DNA of 23,110 nucleotides from a virus. The DNA is taken from the IMG/VR virus record IMGVR_UViG_3300011258_001038, positions 1 through 23,110 of that record. One strand, 5' to 3'. The stretch's first letter is position 1, and each line of letters begins with the position of its first letter. This document shows, one piece after another, positions 11,340-18,246 of the stretch. Under the pieces are notes generated by a model. That model was not told the DNA's origin and did no database searches. It was given only the letters and a program-made list of their open reading frames with translations. Made by a program: the position numbers and the translations under genes.

Positions 11340-12596
11340 GTGGAAATCAACGATCAATTAAAAAGCATGGAGAGCGGTCTTAAAGACAAAATCTCTGAAA
11401 TCGAAAAGAACGTAACCGAAAAAAACGAGGGACGTTTAAAGGAACTTAAATCAGAACTTGAAAGACAGTTATCTGATTATACCGGCAAGGTAAAAGAAGA
11501 AGGCGGTGAGCGTCAAAAGCAATTAGATGCGGTTGAAACCAAACTAAAGACTTTAGAGAAATCGGGAATGAACGCTAAAAACTCTATTGTTAAGAGTTTG
11601 CATGAAATCCTAGCCGAAAACTTAGAAGCTGAATCAGAGGCTTTCAAAAGTTGGGCTGAAAAAGGTAGTTTCAAAAACGGCGCACCGAGTAAAGAGTTTT
11701 CATTGAAAGCGGCTGGTACTATGACCTTTGGATCTAACACCACTGGAAACGTAGTAAACAACGCCTATCTACCTGGCATCTTTGGAACTGAGCGTAGAAA
11801 TACCCGCATCCGTAATTTTATTCCTACGGGATCAATGACAGGAAGCGCGATTAACTACGTGGTTCAGTCAGGTGGTGAAGGTGGTGCTAATAATGTTGAT
11901 GAAGGTGGTACTAAACCAACTACTGACAAAGATATTATCCTAAAGACAGCTCCTGCGCGTAAGATTGCCCACAATATGCGCGTATCTGAGGAAATGGTAA
12001 ATGACTTACAAGGTCTTTCTGCTTTCCTTACTTTCCAAGGTATTGAAGATCTTTATGATAAAGAAGATCAACAATTACTTTACGGAACAGGCTCAGGTAC
12101 TCCTACTCAATTGGAAGGTTTAACCGTTGGTGGTGCATTAACCGCTGCTAGTACTACCTTAACAGGTGTGCAAAACCCTCAAAAAGTAGATGCCTTAATT
12201 GCTGCAATGGAAGCATTAGCGCAAGTAAACTACATGGCCGACACTATCATAATGAATCCTGCCGATGTGTATGGTATTCAAGTATTGAAAGAGTCAGCGG
12301 GTAACTACTTAAACCGCGTTAACTTCACTACTGATGGCCGTTTGGTTATCAATGGTATTGTAGTAGGGTTGAGTACTGCTGTAACCGCTGGTGACGTAGT
12401 TGTAGCTAACATGGCTAAAGCCGCGTTAATGTTACAACGTGATGCTCCTAGTGTTCGTTTCTACGATCAAGATCAAGATAACGCGATTAAAAACTTAATT
12501 ACAATCGTAATTGAGGAAAGAATTGCCTTAGCTAAGCCTTATCAAAATGCAATCTTCTACGATTCATTTGCCGACGTAATTACTGCAATTAGCTAG
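11340..12596 (+). CDS. Major capsid protein (HK97 fold) with N-terminal scaffold domain
   Basis: 418 residues, starting at GTG 11340 in the usual position 11 bases after the protease. Residues 1-95 are a charged coiled coil (KDKISEIEKNVTEKNEGRLK and similar), the delta/scaffold domain removed by the protease. From about residue 120 the HK97-fold pattern begins: SKEFSLKAAGTM, VVNNAYLPGIFGTERRNTRI, IPTGSMTGSAINYVVQ, then TAPARKIAHNMRVSEEMVND and the C-terminal VVANMAKAALMLQR/PSVRFYDQDQDNAIKN. It is the shell subunit. An in-frame ATG at residue 10 is an alternative start. Confidence 0.9.
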   Translation: MEINDQLKSMESGLKDKISEIEKNVTEKNEGRLKELKSELERQLSDYTGKVKEEGGERQKQLDAVETKLKTLEKSGMNAKNSIVKSLHEILAENLEAESEAFKSWAEKGSFKNGAPSKEFSLKAAGTMTFGSNTTGNVVNNAYLPGIFGTERRNTRIRNFIPTGSMTGSAINYVVQSGGEGGANNVDEGGTKPTTDKDIILKTAPARKIAHNMRVSEEMVNDLQGLSAFLTFQGIEDLYDKEDQQLLYGTGSGTPTQLEGLTVGGALTAASTTLTGVQNPQKVDALIAAMEALAQVNYMADTIIMNPADVYGIQVLKESAGNYLNRVNFTTDGRLVINGIVVGLSTAVTAGDVVVANMAKAALMLQRDAPSVRFYDQDQDNAIKNLITIVIEERIALAKPYQNAIFYDSFADVITAIS

Positions 12597-12615
12597 TAGT
12601 TAATTCCCATAAATT

Positions 12616-12643
12616 AAAGCCTCGCATCATGCGGGGCTTTTTT
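12616..12643 (+). terminator. Rho-independent terminator after the capsid gene
   Basis: AGCCTCGC-ATCAT-GCGGGGCT forms an 8-bp stem with one T-G pair, followed by TTTTTT. It lies 20 bases after the capsid stop and shortly before the next promoter, so it probably insulates capsid expression from the tail operon. Confidence 0.8.
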
Positions 12644-12645
12644 GT

Positions 12646-12653
12646 TATCTTTG
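12646..12653 (+). promoter_or_regulatory. -7 promoter element TATCTTTG
   Basis: An exact match to TAnnTTTG, 14 bases before the ATG at 12668 and directly after the terminator, so it probably starts the connector/tail operon. No -33 TTTG is seen at the expected distance. Confidence 0.5.
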
Positions 12654-12667
12654 TATAAATCAAGAAT

Positions 12668-12886
12668 ATGCAAGTTAAAGTTATTCGCACTCATTTAGAT
12701 AGGGATCATATCAAGCGCGCAAAGGGCGAGATTTACACCACATCTAGCTATAATGGCAAATGGTTAAAGGACTTGGGAATGGTTTCGGAATATATCGAAA
12801 GTCCCAAGATTGAAAAGCCAAAAGACCAAGGAAAGCCAAAGGATGTAGTACCCGCAAAAAAGCGCAAAAACGTAAAAGGAAAATAG
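12668..12886 (+). CDS. Small basic protein of the head-tail region (72 aa)
   Basis: 72 residues, beginning MQVKVIRTHLDRDHIKRAKG, with a Lys/Pro-rich tail (KIEKPKDQGKPKDVVPAKKR and KNVKGK). It probably has a small folded first half (residues 1-48) and a disordered basic end. Proteins of this size often lie between capsid and connector genes, but I recognise no function. Its stop is directly followed by the next ATG. Confidence 0.7.
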   Translation: MQVKVIRTHLDRDHIKRAKGEIYTTSSYNGKWLKDLGMVSEYIESPKIEKPKDQGKPKDVVPAKKRKNVKGK

Positions 12887-13462
12887 ATGCTAATTCAAAA
12901 CAAGATTGTAAGCGAAACAGGGGCCGAGCCAGTTACAACGGCTTACCTGAAGAACTATTTGCGTATTGGATTTGATACGGATGACGACACTATTACATCT
13001 GTTTTGAAGTCAGCAAGGCAATTAGTTGAAAAGTACATTGAACAAGCTTTAGTTAGTAAGAATTACAAAGCGTATTTCTATTCTTTTGAAGAGTGGGACG
13101 TGGTAAACTACTACTATAAACTAGAACTACCTATAAGTCCAGTAACAGAGGTTACGGCAGTTAAAATTGTAGCGGTAGATGGTACGGAAACAGCAACTAC
13201 TGATTTCACCACCACGGGACTGGATGAAAAGACTATAACAGTACCGATTGCTTTAAATCTAGCGGGTAGTGTTGGTGTTGGTTACATTGTCGAGTATACC
13301 GCATTTAATGATGCTATTGATGAACCTATCAAAGATGCCATTTGTAAACTAGCGGGCGAACTATACGAAAATAGACAAGATAGCGCGGTAGATGTTAGCA
13401 TTAGTGCATTGCCTTTTGATGTTAAACGGATTCTAAACGTATATCGCAAAACCTTTATATAA
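12887..13462 (+). CDS. Head-tail connector (HK97 gp6-like)
   Basis: 191 residues. The N-terminus has PVTTAYLKNYLRIGFDTDDDTITSVLKSARQLVEKYI, the LK-xx-L-RI..D-D-D-I.. pattern of the gp6-like connector (Phage_connect family), and residues 95-190 form strands and a final helix ending in DVKRILNVYRKTFI. It would form a ring beneath the portal. It overlaps the next gene by one base (ATAATG). Confidence 0.83.
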   Translation: MLIQNKIVSETGAEPVTTAYLKNYLRIGFDTDDDTITSVLKSARQLVEKYIEQALVSKNYKAYFYSFEEWDVVNYYYKLELPISPVTEVTAVKIVAVDGTETATTDFTTTGLDEKTITVPIALNLAGSVGVGYIVEYTAFNDAIDEPIKDAICKLAGELYENRQDSAVDVSISALPFDVKRILNVYRKTFI

Positions 13463-13800
13463 TGCCAAAGGGTATAAACATAGGATCATTCAGGGACCGA
13501 GTAAGCTTTGAAACGGCAAGCGCGGTAAGTGATGGCCAGGGTGGTCAGATACTTACATGGAGTCAGGAATTTGCTAGTTATGCTGAGGTAATAGAAATGT
13601 CAGGAGATAGAGCCGAAAGGTTTGGACAAGTGAATTATAATCGAGCCTTTAAGATTCGTTTAAGGTTCCGAAATGAGGACACTACTAATTACGAAACGAA
13701 GTACCGGATAATTTACCAAGGCTTAGTTTTAACGATCCATAGGATATTAAGCAATAATGAGAGTATCGTTGAAATCCTAGCTTATACGACGGGGAAATGA
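13462..13800 (+). CDS. Head closure / head-tail adaptor (SPP1 gp16-like)
   Basis: 112 residues, beginning MPKGINIGSFRDRVSFETAS. The family pattern of Phage_H_T_join is seen: R-D-R-V-x-F, then GQGGQILTWSQEFASYAEVIEMSGDRA, then FKIRLRFRNEDTTNYETKYRI and the closing VLTIHRILSNNESIVEILAYT. These small beta-barrel proteins seal the head below the connector. It is coupled to its neighbours at both ends. Confidence 0.85.
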   Translation: MPKGINIGSFRDRVSFETASAVSDGQGGQILTWSQEFASYAEVIEMSGDRAERFGQVNYNRAFKIRLRFRNEDTTNYETKYRIIYQGLVLTIHRILSNNESIVEILAYTTGK

Positions 13801-14252
13801 TAACGGCAAAGATTCAGCAAGTAGATATTAATGCACTTGTATCACGGTTTAAAAAAGCGGGGGCAGAACTTAATAAGTCCGTAGCTGATGATTTAGCCGA
13901 AAGCGCTTTAGAGATTCGCAACGGGGCAATTAGGCGCGCACCCGTCGATGGTGGACGTTTACGCGGGGATATTAATATCCGTAAGATTAGGCCAAATGGC
14001 TTACTTTGGAATGTAAACGTAAAAGCTAAATACGCGCCTTACATGGAGTTTGGGACGGGTAAAAAAGTGAACCTTACCGAATTAACAGACGCGGGTTTTC
14101 CTGAGACATACGCAGCCCAATTTAAAGGCCAAGGAATTAAGCAAGTGAACCTACAACCGAAACCCTTTTTATTTCCAAGTGTAAACGAGGAAGCACCGCG
14201 ACTAATGAAACAACTAAGAAACACAATCCGAGTAAGTGGGCGTAAATTCTAA
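13797..14252 (+). CDS. Neck protein (HK97 gp10-like)
   Basis: 151 residues. A helical start (VSRFKKAGAELNKSVADDLA) leads to RNGAIRRAPVDGGRLRGDINIRK, the AP-V-D-x-G-x-L-R pattern of the gp10-like family, then NVKAKYAPYMEFGTGKKVN and LQPKPFLFPSVNEEAPRLMKQL. Such proteins join the head connector and the tail. It overlaps the upstream gene by 4 bases, and its last codons overlap the next gene's GTG start by 17 bases. Confidence 0.85.
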   Translation: MITAKIQQVDINALVSRFKKAGAELNKSVADDLAESALEIRNGAIRRAPVDGGRLRGDINIRKIRPNGLLWNVNVKAKYAPYMEFGTGKKVNLTELTDAGFPETYAAQFKGQGIKQVNLQPKPFLFPSVNEEAPRLMKQLRNTIRVSGRKF

Positions 14253-14937
14253 ATTTAAGGTAGTCGTATTTACTCCGATATGGGGTAGGCATGATATTGT
14301 AAAGATATGGCATCAAGGGATTGATAGAATTAAAAACTATTGGCCTGATGCTATTGAAATTATTCCTTTCTGCATGGTATCAAATAAGGCTGATAGAGAC
14401 CTTATTGATTCTTTTGGTTATCAATACACCTATTGTGATAATAAACCTTTAGGATTGAAGCATAACGCGGGCGCAATGGCTTTAAAAGATATTGACTTTG
14501 ATTACATATTACAATTAGGATCGGACGACCTTATTACAAACGAATATTTGGAATATGCTTTAGCGGCAATGGTAGAAGGCAAACAACTATTTGGAGTTGA
14601 TAAGCTACTATTTTGCGAACCAAAGAAACAAGAAGCTTGTAGTTTTCATCTTACCACACAATCAAATAATCTTATTGGCGCGGGTCGATTTATATCGCGC
14701 GAGGCAATCGAGAAACTAAATTATAAACTTTGGCCCGATGGAATAAATCGCGGCCTTGATATGACTAGCCAATCAAATCTAGCTACAATTGGGATTAGTC
14801 CAGAGGTTTTAGAGATTCCTAAGTATTGCGTTTTAGATGTCAAGTCGGACACTAATATTTGGAGCTTTGAACACTTTGCCGACAATCACCCGAAAGCGAG
14901 TTACAACCTTGTAAAACATTTATTTCCCGAAATATGA
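14236..14937 (+). CDS. Second GT-A-type glycosyltransferase-like protein, inside the tail operon
   Basis: 233 residues, starting at GTG 14236, which overlaps the previous gene; no later ATG would keep the first beta strand. VVVFTPIWGRHD is the opening strand of a GT-A fold, and FDYILQLGSDDLITNEYLEYAL carries GSDD (95-98) as a DxD-like site. NNLIGAGRFISREAIEKLNY and NRGLDM match the same GAG..S-x-E and GLD points in the gene at 4583-5269. It sits between the gp10-like and tail-terminator genes, a position normally held by structural genes. It could glycosylate the virion or a host glycan; this is inference. Confidence 0.65.
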   Translation: MGVNSKFKVVVFTPIWGRHDIVKIWHQGIDRIKNYWPDAIEIIPFCMVSNKADRDLIDSFGYQYTYCDNKPLGLKHNAGAMALKDIDFDYILQLGSDDLITNEYLEYALAAMVEGKQLFGVDKLLFCEPKKQEACSFHLTTQSNNLIGAGRFISREAIEKLNYKLWPDGINRGLDMTSQSNLATIGISPEVLEIPKYCVLDVKSDTNIWSFEHFADNHPKASYNLVKHLFPEI

Positions 14938-15365
14938 AAGATCCTAGCAATAAAGTAGCTCAGGCGGTTTATGCCCTACTAAATAATAACGTGACTGTTT
15001 CAGGGATTACATGGCCCGTTTATCAAGTGGTTCCTGATTCCGTGGAAACGGGATACGTATACATTGGAGATTTCCAATACTCGGATGACAGCACAAAGGA
15101 TAGATTTTTAAGTTCGTGTAATTTACAAGTCCAGGTTGTAAACTACCAACTAGACCAAGGAGGAAGTGCGAAGTTTTTTAAGGACATGGTTAGCAAGGTG
15201 CAAGAGTTGATAAACCCAACTGTTACAAGCACCTTAGATTTATCACCTACATTTAATAATACTTATCTTTACACGCAAAATGTGATAGATGCGGGCGGTT
15301 TTTTCCCGAATGGAAACGAACAAAGGGCCGTTATTACTTTTAACCTTGAAATTGAGCAACTTTAA
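14934..15365 (+). CDS. Tail terminator / completion protein
   Basis: 143 residues, beginning MKDPSNKVAQAVYALLNNNV, with VTVSGITWPVYQVVPDSVET, a strand-rich middle, and LEIEQL at the end. Length, position (between neck and tube genes) and the VAQAVY..L start agree with the tail completion/terminator families (for example DUF3168-like). This is a fit by context and weak motifs, not a clear match. The stop overlaps the next promoter-free gap of 9 bases to the tube gene. Confidence 0.7.
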   Translation: MKDPSNKVAQAVYALLNNNVTVSGITWPVYQVVPDSVETGYVYIGDFQYSDDSTKDRFLSSCNLQVQVVNYQLDQGGSAKFFKDMVSKVQELINPTVTSTLDLSPTFNNTYLYTQNVIDAGGFFPNGNEQRAVITFNLEIEQL

Positions 15366-15374
15366 TAAATAGAA

Positions 15375-15776
15375 ATGGCAGTTACTAACGGAACATCGGT
15401 ATTACTTCAAATTGGAGGTACAACCATTAACGCTACTACCAATCATACCTTTAGCTTGTCTATTGATATGATTGATGTTACTACTAAAGATAGTGCAGGG
15501 CATAAGGAATATATAGCGGGCGAAGATGACGCTACTATATCTTTGGAGGGTCTTTACGATCCCGCTGCGACTTATTCATTTAGTGATTTATTTGCAGCCG
15601 CAACGGGTAAGGCCGCCGCTACTTTAATCTTTGGACTTGAGAGTATTGGAGCCAAGGCTTATCAGTTAAACGGGTTAATTATGAACCTAGAACTTAGCGG
15701 GGCTAAAAACGAAGCTGGTACTTTTACTTGCGAATTTCAAAAAAGCGGTGCAGTAACTGAGATTACTATTACCTAA
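15375..15776 (+). CDS. Major tail tube protein (TP901-1 family)
   Basis: 133 residues, beginning MAVTNGTSVLLQIGGTTINA. The order SLSIDMIDVTTKDSAGHKEY, then GEDDATISLEGLYDPAATYS and the closing MNLELSGAKNEAGTFTCEFQ matches the phage_tail_2 (TP901-1 type) tube protein. It polymerises into the tail tube around the tape measure. Confidence 0.88.
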   Translation: MAVTNGTSVLLQIGGTTINATTNHTFSLSIDMIDVTTKDSAGHKEYIAGEDDATISLEGLYDPAATYSFSDLFAAATGKAAATLIFGLESIGAKAYQLNGLIMNLELSGAKNEAGTFTCEFQKSGAVTEITIT

Positions 15777-15779
15777 TTT

Positions 15780-16154
15780 ATGAAGCAATTAGAGATTAAT
15801 GGCAAAACCTATAATGTAGAGTTTAATAATTACGTTCTGCATTTATACGGTGATATTGCTGGTTTGGATAAGTATAGCGATGTAGCTGAGGACTTAAACG
15901 AAATCAGCGAGGTGATGCAAGGTAAAAACGAGGCTAAAATTTCTACTCATAAGAAATTAGCCCGACTTTGTTTTGCTTGCTTGAAATCTTCTAATAAAGA
16001 CTTTGATTTATCCGAGGAAGATATTTTAAAGGAGCTTGTAAATAGTCCAGAGGTTGCAATTGTTATTTTAACAGAGACCCACGACGCAATGCCAAAACCT
16101 CACAAAGAGGATAGGGTAGATAGTGATAAAAAAAAAGTGTATCCGAAAAAGTAG
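15780..16154 (+). CDS. Tail assembly chaperone, short form (gpG-like)
   Basis: 124 residues, beginning MKQLEINGKTYNVEFNNYVL, helical and acidic, with a KP-rich end (HDAMPKPHKEDRV). It lies between tube and tape measure genes, the position of the lambda G / HK97 gp13 chaperone. The 3' end contains the run of nine A (16128-16136) that is the likely frameshift site, so this is the shorter of two products. Confidence 0.8.
   Translation: MKQLEINGKTYNVEFNNYVLHLYGDIAGLDKYSDVAEDLNEISEVMQGKNEAKISTHKKLARLCFACLKSSNKDFDLSEEDILKELVNSPEVAIVILTETHDAMPKPHKEDRVDSDKKKVYPKK
16130..16136 (+). promoter_or_regulatory. Probable -1 frameshift slippery site A-AAA-AAA
   Basis: In the chaperone reading frame the codons AAA AAA (16131-16136) follow an A, giving X-XXY-YYZ; the run is nine A and is followed by G. 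Frame 0 ends at TAG 16152. The -1 frame stays open from 16130 to 16469. Both are conditions for a -1 shift, as in many tail chaperones. No pseudoknot was identified. Confidence 0.7.
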
Positions 16155-16471
16155 AAATATACTTTGACGACCTGCTAGATTTAGCAGCGGAGATAAGTTT
16201 GCGAGAGAGGGATTATTTTGAGATGAAGCCGCGAGAGTTTGATAGACTTTATCGCGGCTTTTTACTTCGCGAGGAAAGGCAATGGGAACGGATAAGAGAC
16301 CTTATTTTTATTACAATAAAGGTCAATACTAATAAGGGGCCAAAGAAACCTGAGGACATCCGTAGATTACCAATAATTGACGCTTTAAAACCTAAAGTAA
16401 TTCACCAAGATAACGAAGTACACGAAAGGCTAAGGACTTTAGCGGCAAAGCTGAATAAAACTAATAAGTAA
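16136..16471 (+). CDS. -1 frame extension of the tail assembly chaperone (gpGT-like part)
   Basis: From the slip point, reading continues SVSEKVEIYFDDLLDLAAEI, then SLRERDYFEMKPREFDRLYR, to NKTNK and TAA at 16469-16471, about 111 residues. Fused to the first 119 residues of the upstream gene it gives a protein of about 230 residues. The region has no good start codon of its own (TTG at 16199 only) and no leader, so fusion by frameshift is the more likely expression. The helical, charged pattern fits the T part of lambda GT. The tape measure follows after 1 base. Confidence 0.75.
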   Translation, partial: SVSEKVEIYFDDLLDLAAEISLRERDYFEMKPREFDRLYRGFLLREERQWERIRDLIFITIKVNTNKGPKKPEDIRRLPIIDALKPKVIHQDNEVHERLRTLAAKLNKTNK

Positions 16472-16472
16472 A

Positions 16473-18245
16473 ATGGCAAATACAACGGGCGATTTAAACG
16501 TAGACATCGGAGCAACTCTAACCAAGTTAGATAAGGCGCTCAAAGATTTAGGAGGCAAGTTTGATAAAACTAATAAGGGAGTCGAAAGTAGCGCAAAACA
16601 ATCTAGTGCTAAAGTTGAGTCATCTTGGACTACTGGATTAAATAATATCGCTTATAGCATGGCAGCGGCTTTCTCCGTTCAAGCTATTGCCGCATTTGCT
16701 AAGGAATCCTTTTTAATGGCCGCAAGCCTAGAAGGTATTGAAAACGCATTTAATCGTATTGGCAGTAAGAAGGTTTTTGACGACTTGCAAAAAGCCACGG
16801 CGGGGACGGTAAGCCAATTAGATTTAATGAAGGCGGCTGTACAAGCCTCAAACTTTCAAATACCTGTTGAAAAGTTAGCAAGCTTATTCGAGTTTGCAAG
16901 ACGCAGGGCTAAAGAAACGGGCGAAAGCGTAGATTACTTAGTTAACTCTATTGTAACGGGTATTGGTAGAAAATCTCCACTTATTCTCGATAACTTGGGT
17001 ATTAGTGCGGTTAGATTACGCGAAGAGTTAAAAGGGGTGGGAGTAGAATCTGCTACCGTTGGAGATATTACAGAAATTGTAGGCCGTATTGCTCAGGAGG
17101 AAATGGGCAAGATGGGCGAAGAGGTTAAAAGTTCAGCCGATGAGGTACAACGATTAGCCGCTGAATTTGATAACCTTAAAATTTCAATAGGTAAAAAGCT
17201 TATTAATGAAGCTGGCGGGTTTTTATCAGATTTGCCAGACTTTTTAAAGGCTTTACAAAACCTTATTGAAGTCGGATCATTAACCGCTGAGGCGGGCGAA
17301 ACTTTTAATAAGGCTATGGAGTCGGGTTCAAATGATGCCCGAAATCAAATACAAGCCTTAATAGACTCTGGTGATAAATATGCACAAAGTCGTGCTTTTT
17401 TAGTAATTAGTCAAGATTTAGCAAAGGCTAAAGAAGGATTAAAGGCAATTGAAGGAATGAAGCTAGGAGGCGATAAAAGTCGCTTAATAGCTCAAAAAGG
17501 ATATATAGAAGGATTGCAAAAGACTTTAGACGCTTTACCTAAAGTGATAAAGGAAATGCAAACCAAAAACACGGAAACGGAAAAGGAGGCGAAAGCAATT
17601 CTATCGGTTGAGGACGCATTGAAAAAAGCAACTTTAGCCCAAGAAAAGCTAATGCGTTTAGATGCTGGTTTAGTAGGTTTAAACAACGGAACAATAACAG
17701 GCCCAGGTAATGCACTAGCAAACGTAACACCCGAAGATTTAGCAGGATTACAAGCCTTTATAGATCAAGATTTGGCGGGTATTCAAAACCTAGATGCGGC
17801 AAGTGCTGAATTTTTCGCAAAGAGACAAACGGACTTACAAAACCTTTCAAGCGCATCTATGTTTTTTGGTGCATCTTTAACTAATGCTTTCCGTCAAAGC
17901 ATGGACGAAGGGGCCGACTTTGGAGATGTACTAGGGAAAATGCTAGAAGATGTAATTAAGCAACTACTAGCGGCGGCTGCTGCGGCCTTTGCTTTGTCGG
18001 TTATTATGGCTAGTTTTGGAATGGGCGGTTTTGGATTAGCGAAAGGCGCGACTTTTAGCCAATTGTTTACGGCTGGATTTGGGAATATGTCAGGACTTGG
18101 ATTAAGTACTAGTAATTTAAGCGGTGCAAGTGGATCTAGTAATAAGAACATGAATATCAATGTTACGGGTCGAATAAAAGGAAATGACATAGTTTTAAGC
18201 AACGAAAGAAGCGAGATAAACAGAATACGAGAAAGAGGATTTTAA
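16473..18245 (+). CDS. Tape measure protein
   Basis: 590 residues, mostly helical, sitting directly after the chaperones. The N-terminus is a coiled coil (DIGATLTKLDKALKDLGGKF). Hydrophobic stretches occur at about 55-75 (SMAAAFSVQAIAAFAKESFL) and 500-520 (LLAAAAAAFALSVIMASFGM), which would enter the host membrane or gather at the tip. The TMP sets tail length; at 590 residues, using about 0.15 nm per residue, the tail would be near 90 nm, a rough estimate only. No lytic motif is visible. Confidence 0.88.
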   Translation: MANTTGDLNVDIGATLTKLDKALKDLGGKFDKTNKGVESSAKQSSAKVESSWTTGLNNIAYSMAAAFSVQAIAAFAKESFLMAASLEGIENAFNRIGSKKVFDDLQKATAGTVSQLDLMKAAVQASNFQIPVEKLASLFEFARRRAKETGESVDYLVNSIVTGIGRKSPLILDNLGISAVRLREELKGVGVESATVGDITEIVGRIAQEEMGKMGEEVKSSADEVQRLAAEFDNLKISIGKKLINEAGGFLSDLPDFLKALQNLIEVGSLTAEAGETFNKAMESGSNDARNQIQALIDSGDKYAQSRAFLVISQDLAKAKEGLKAIEGMKLGGDKSRLIAQKGYIEGLQKTLDALPKVIKEMQTKNTETEKEAKAILSVEDALKKATLAQEKLMRLDAGLVGLNNGTITGPGNALANVTPEDLAGLQAFIDQDLAGIQNLDAASAEFFAKRQTDLQNLSSASMFFGASLTNAFRQSMDEGADFGDVLGKMLEDVIKQLLAAAAAAFALSVIMASFGMGGFGLAKGATFSQLFTAGFGNMSGLGLSTSNLSGASGSSNKNMNINVTGRIKGNDIVLSNERSEINRIRERGF

Positions 18246-18246
18246 T

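Noticed and set aside
16199-16471. Independent gene starting at TTG 16199
   Set aside because: No leader or ATG is present and the frame extends upstream to the nine-A run, so a -1 frameshift product is more likely.
17894-18202. Reverse-strand frame of 102 codons in the tape measure gene
   Set aside because: Low-complexity Ala/Gly coding on the plus strand gives long open antisense frames; no promoter or family match.
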